A program made the translations under genes and the position numbers. 64,000 nucleotides of DNA from Azolla pinnata. Taxonomy: Eukaryota > Streptophyta > Polypodiopsida > Salviniales > Salviniaceae. Below the pieces are notes generated by a model. That model worked only from the letters and a program-made list of their open reading frames with translations. It was not told where the DNA came from and did not search any database. Shown in pieces: positions 60,836-64,000 of the stretch. Each line of letters starts with the position of its first letter. Position 1 is the first letter of the stretch. The stretch spans positions 1,245 through 65,244 of the forward strand of contig JBBBWG010008113.1 of NCBI GenBank assembly GCA_037176905.1. Direction: 5' to 3'.

Positions 60836-61560
60836 TTTAGGGCTTTAGGGGTTCAGGGTTTCTGGGTGTTCAAAGTTTTAGGGTTTTAGGGGTTTAGGGT
60901 TTCTGGGTTTTCAAGGTTTTCGGGTTCTAGGGGCTTAAGGTTTCTGGGTTTTCAAGGTTTCAGAGTTTTAGGGTTTAGGGTTTCTGGGTTTTCAAGGTTT
61001 TAGGGTTTTAGGGGTTTAGGGATTCTGGGTTTTCAAGGTTTTAGGGTTTTAGGGGCTTAAGATTTCTCGGTTTTCAAGGTTTTAGGGTTTTAGGGTTTAG
61101 GGTTTCTGGGTTTTCAAGGTTTTAGGGTTTTAGGGTTTTCAAGGTTTTAGGGTTTCAGGGGCTTAAGGTTTTAGGGTTTTCAAGGTTTTAGGGTTTTAGG
61201 GGTTTAGGGTTTCAAGCTTTCAGGGTTTTAGGGTTTAGGGTTTAGGGTTTAGGGTTTAGGGTTTNNNNNNNNNNNNNNNNNNNNNNNNNNNNNNNNNNNN
61301 NNNNNNNNNNNNNNNNNNNNNNNNNNNNNNNNNNNNNNNNNNNNNNNNNNNNNNNNNNNNNNNNTTTAGGGTTTAGGGTTTAGGGTTTAGGGTTTAGGGT
61401 TTTAGGGTTTCAAGCTTTCAGGGTTTTAGGGTTTCTGGGTTTCAAGGTTTTAGGGTTTCAAGGTTTTAGGGTTTCTGGGTTTCAAAGGTTTTAGGGTTTC
61501 TGGGTTTTCAAGATTTTAGGGTTTCTGGGTTTCAAAGGTTTTAGGGTTTAGGGTTTAAGG
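60836..61560 (+). repeat. Telomere-like TTTAGGG minisatellite
   Basis: Units of about 55-65 bp mix GGTTTTAGGG, GGTTTAGGGTTTCTGGG and TTTTCAAGG. Towards the centre they become pure TTTAGGG on both sides of the gap. Orientation is the same throughout, so this is an interstitial array and not a head-to-head chromosome fusion. Confidence 0.93.
61265..61364. other. Assembly gap of exactly 100 N
   Basis: A 100-N run inside pure TTTAGGG repeats. The round number suggests a placeholder of unknown true size. Confidence 0.98.
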
Positions 61561-61564
61561 CAGG

Positions 61565-62226
61565 CAAGGAGAAAAAGCAGAAACGCAAAGAAAGCTACGG
61601 CGACCGGCGATCGCCGGTTCCTATGACCGACGCGTGTCGGTTACCGCCTTTCCCAGCTGTTCTGCGCAGGAGATCTTCTTCTTCTTCTTCGTCTTCTTCT
61701 TCATCGTCGTCTGCTTTCGTCTGCTTCTGGAAATTAGGGTTTCTCTGCCTCTTCTGCTTCCATGGAGGGATCTGGCAGTGCGCGCGCGGACACCGTCTCC
61801 CCCGCCGGATCTAGGGTTTACGGCTGGAAATTCAGGTTCCAAGATCCGTAGCCTCTCCTCTTCTGAATCCGTCGCCGATCTCGAGATCTGCTCAAAACGG
61901 CAGGTTAGTTTCTTCATCATCACCGTCTTCTTCTTGTTCTTGTTCTTGTTCTTGTTCTTGTTCTTGTTCTTCATCTTCTTCTTCTTCTTCTTCGTCATCA
62001 TCTTCTTCTCGGACAGTCTTTCTTCGCAATCTGAGATCTGAAGGAATAATGACATTTTCTTTCTGTTCGTCTTCTTTTTTTCCTTCTTCTTCTTCTTCTT
62101 CTCCTTCTTCGTGTTGTCGCAGGAGATACAAAGCCGTAATTTTGCTTCCCCCCTTCGCCCTTCCCTTCCCCTTTCCTTTGTTTCTTGTTTTTCCTGCGTT
62201 GTTCGTGGAGCTTTTGTGGTTTCTCC
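61565..62226 (+). promoter_or_regulatory. Probable promoter and 5' leader of the PNRC-like gene
   Basis: GC-rich at first, then TTC/CTT-rich, with an ATTAGGGTTT telo-box at about 61733. A possible leader intron opens at CAG|GTTAGT (about 61904) and could close at GTCGCAG (about 62121). This splicing is inferred only. Confidence 0.35.
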
Positions 62227-63738
62227 ATGGGGACTGTGGTCCTGTTCCCTCGAGATGTCAGACATGCTGAGCGCGATGCTTCGTCGTCATCGTCGTCATC
62301 GTCGTCGTCGTCATCATCATCGAATCATGCATCCGGTTGCACACCGATTCATGCACGAAATCGCACTGCATCGAATAGTAATGCATCAATTCATGCAGTG
62401 AATGATTCGGTTCGAAAGGGCAGCGAAGGAAAGCGGCCCAAGATGAGAGCTTCGTACAGACCCGTTAGCAACCCTAAATCCGACAATATCCCTGTCTTCA
62501 CTATCTTGCAGAGGCCCAAGATGGCGGATGCTGTCGATCCTTTGATACTTTACAAGTTCTCGATGAAGAAAGACAGCACCAATACATCTGATACCCTGAG
62601 TGATGGGCCAAAAGAATGCAGTCCTGCTCATTGTGATGAGAGAGACAAATCAAGGAGGCCTGATGGGCCCGAAAACGACCATGGAAAGCTTAACCCTCGT
62701 ATTTTGGAAGGAGAGATGGATAGGAATGGGGTTAAGGCAAAACCAACAAATTTGGATGTAAAACTGGAGAAATCGAAACCATCCAAGAAAGGGCATAAGC
62801 CAATACCGAAATTATTTGGAAAGGATTTGCCAGCAAATGGTGGGAGGTCAGAGAGCAGTGGCAAGATAGCCTTCAAAAATATTGTGGAAAACGCTCAGCA
62901 AGTTGTAGCAGAGAGTTTGCTGCCCGGCCTCAGGAGTAGTAGTATTTATGCTGTGGAGAAGAGCCGCCCAAACACATTGCAAAACCTGCATGTGCCCAAG
63001 TCATCATTGTCGTCGTCATCATCATCATCATCATCACCATTCTCTTCTTCTTCTTCTTCTTCTTCGAATGGTGTGGTAAAGACACAACAGAATGTTGCAA
63101 CTCGGAATCTGTTGGTGCCCAAAGGAAGCATTTCAAGCAAGCTCAGATCGGAGCAAGAAATCTTCAATAAGAAAGATGAAGAGAGCATGGGTTTGACCAC
63201 CCACTCATCTGTTTCACACTCTCCAGAAGTGGATGGAGCCGCTGGTTTGAGACGCTCCTCAACTGACCCTCAATCTGTACAGTGCTTAGCTAGGGAGATG
63301 GTCTCATACACTAAAGAGGCTAGTCCATGTGAATCAGTACAGAACTTAGGCGGGGAGAAGATGTCATACAGTAATGGGGCTAATACATGCAAATCATCAT
63401 CATACGACTCGGTAAAGAAGAGAGGTACACCAGCTAGCGTTGAGTTGTTTAAATGCGCAAACCAGGAATTGAGCAATGAAAAGTGGGCAGGGCCGGCATA
63501 TACATCATCCCCAGCCCCCAGCGCATTACCCCTTCCGAAGTTCACAATGCCAAATGTGAAGCCACAAGCACTGGGTATGAGGGCATCTTATGATCATGGA
63601 ATTATACCGATAGTGGCAGTTGGGCAGTTGAAAACTTCGGCGGATATCAGGCAACCTATTTGTGCCTCTCCAGCAGCGGCATATGATGTGGTTCATGCAA
63701 CAAAGAGCCTTCGAAAAATACTAAATTTAGACCTCTGA
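62227..63738 (+). CDS. PNRC-motif proline-rich protein (probable decapping-associated)
   Basis: Single-exon frame of 503 residues starting MGTVVLFPRDV, like the MGTEVLRPQD start of plant PNRC-like proteins. Near the C-terminus it has WAGPAYTSSPAPSALPLPKF, the conserved PNRC block. In animal PNRC2 the SPxPSxLPxP part binds the DCP1 EVH1 domain and links NMD and decapping. It ends ATKSLRKILNLDL, also typical of the plant family. The middle is disordered, Ser/Lys-rich, with poly-Ser runs from TCG/TCA/TCT microsatellites (around 62281-62320 and 63005-63066). Other parts, such as RPVSNPKSDNIPVFTILQRP near residue 80, look conserved. The ORF extends 14 codons upstream to 62185, but 62227 has the better context (CTCCATGGGG). 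A role in mRNA decay is known-family inference, not shown here. Confidence 0.7.
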   Translation: MGTVVLFPRDVRHAERDASSSSSSSSSSSSSSNHASGCTPIHARNRTASNSNASIHAVNDSVRKGSEGKRPKMRASYRPVSNPKSDNIPVFTILQRPKMADAVDPLILYKFSMKKDSTNTSDTLSDGPKECSPAHCDERDKSRRPDGPENDHGKLNPRILEGEMDRNGVKAKPTNLDVKLEKSKPSKKGHKPIPKLFGKDLPANGGRSESSGKIAFKNIVENAQQVVAESLLPGLRSSSIYAVEKSRPNTLQNLHVPKSSLSSSSSSSSSPFSSSSSSSSNGVVKTQQNVATRNLLVPKGSISSKLRSEQEIFNKKDEESMGLTTHSSVSHSPEVDGAAGLRRSSTDPQSVQCLAREMVSYTKEASPCESVQNLGGEKMSYSNGANTCKSSSYDSVKKRGTPASVELFKCANQELSNEKWAGPAYTSSPAPSALPLPKFTMPNVKPQALGMRASYDHGIIPIVAVGQLKTSADIRQPICASPAAAYDVVHATKSLRKILNLDL

Positions 63739-64000
63739 TGTCAAAGAGGCTGTGTACACTACTACAATTACTATGAGTTCTACTACTACTATTACTAGTA
63801 CCTACCGCTACTACTACCAGCACCTAGTAGACCACTAATGCACCCATAGGTCCTCAAAAAGTTGTGTATATTATTTACTTCTACACCTACTACTGCTAAA
63901 ATGCTTACTAAGGTTGTGTATACTGCTTTGACTACTCTACTACTTTTATAACTAGTATACTACCATAATATTACAAATTATTACCTTGATTACTACTACC
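63739..64000. repeat. 3' flank with (CTA)n-type imperfect microsatellite
   Basis: TACTACTACTATTACTAG, CTACTACTACCAGC and related triplets start about 20 bp after the stop codon and continue to the window edge. They are likely within the 3' UTR. Confidence 0.7.

Noticed and set aside
60836-61560. True chromosome end (telomere)
   Set aside because: TTTAGGG runs in the same direction on both sides of the gap and gene-bearing DNA continues to the right, so it is interstitial.
61621-62265. 214-codon Lys/Glu-rich minus-strand frame
   Set aside because: Shadow of the TTC/CTT-rich leader of the PNRC-like gene.

Overview
This window is plant nuclear DNA. It shows intron-rich genes with GT-AG splice sites, TTTAGGG/CCCTAAA (plant-type telomeric) motifs scattered through it, L1-type LINE remnants and plant-specific protein families (WAT1-like EamA transporter, YODA-like MAPKKK, SUD1-type RING-CH ligase, plant YqaJ nuclease). 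The proteins align over their full length with Arabidopsis families recalled from memory but are clearly diverged. Intergenic DNA is crowded with simple repeats and minisatellites. A seed-free land plant (fern, lycophyte or bryophyte) fits best, but the exact lineage is inference.

Layout: 1-3.2 kb is repeat-rich, ending in a minisatellite inside the intron of an HpcH/HpaI aldolase gene (minus, exon 1 at 3.2-4.1 kb). 7.0-13.2 kb (+) is a complete eight-exon SUD1/DOA10-like ER ubiquitin ligase. 14.3-19.6 kb (+) is a thirteen-exon Y-family DNA polymerase eta with a C-terminal PIP box. 20-26.7 kb holds minisatellites, an AT-rich tract with a LINE remnant, and a 1-kb CAT/CAC array. 27.4-37.0 kb (+) is a twelve-exon YODA-like MAPKKK. 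37-44 kb is non-coding, with microsatellites, local duplications and a long fold-back. 44.2-46.5 kb (-) is a zinc-knuckle plus KH RNA-binding protein. 48.8-49.4 kb (-) is a 5'-truncated LINE end. 49.9-52.2 kb (+) is a YqaJ-type nuclease with a repeat-expanded N-terminus. 53.3-54.1 kb is a telomere-motif-bearing tandem repeat. 54.5-59.4 kb (+) is a WAT1/UMAMIT-like transporter. 60.8-61.6 kb is a telomere-like array holding a 100-N assembly gap. 62.2-63.7 kb (+) is a PNRC-motif protein.

The genes are unrelated housekeeping or regulatory loci, not an operon or cluster: ER protein quality control and lipid regulation, translesion synthesis, MAPK signalling, RNA binding, a PD-(D/E)XK nuclease, transport, and probable mRNA decapping. 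The recurring theme is repeat expansion, often seeded by telomeric motifs, entering first exons, introns and coding sequence. Exon junctions were placed by reading frame, GT-AG signals and remembered homologues; no alignment or transcript data were available.
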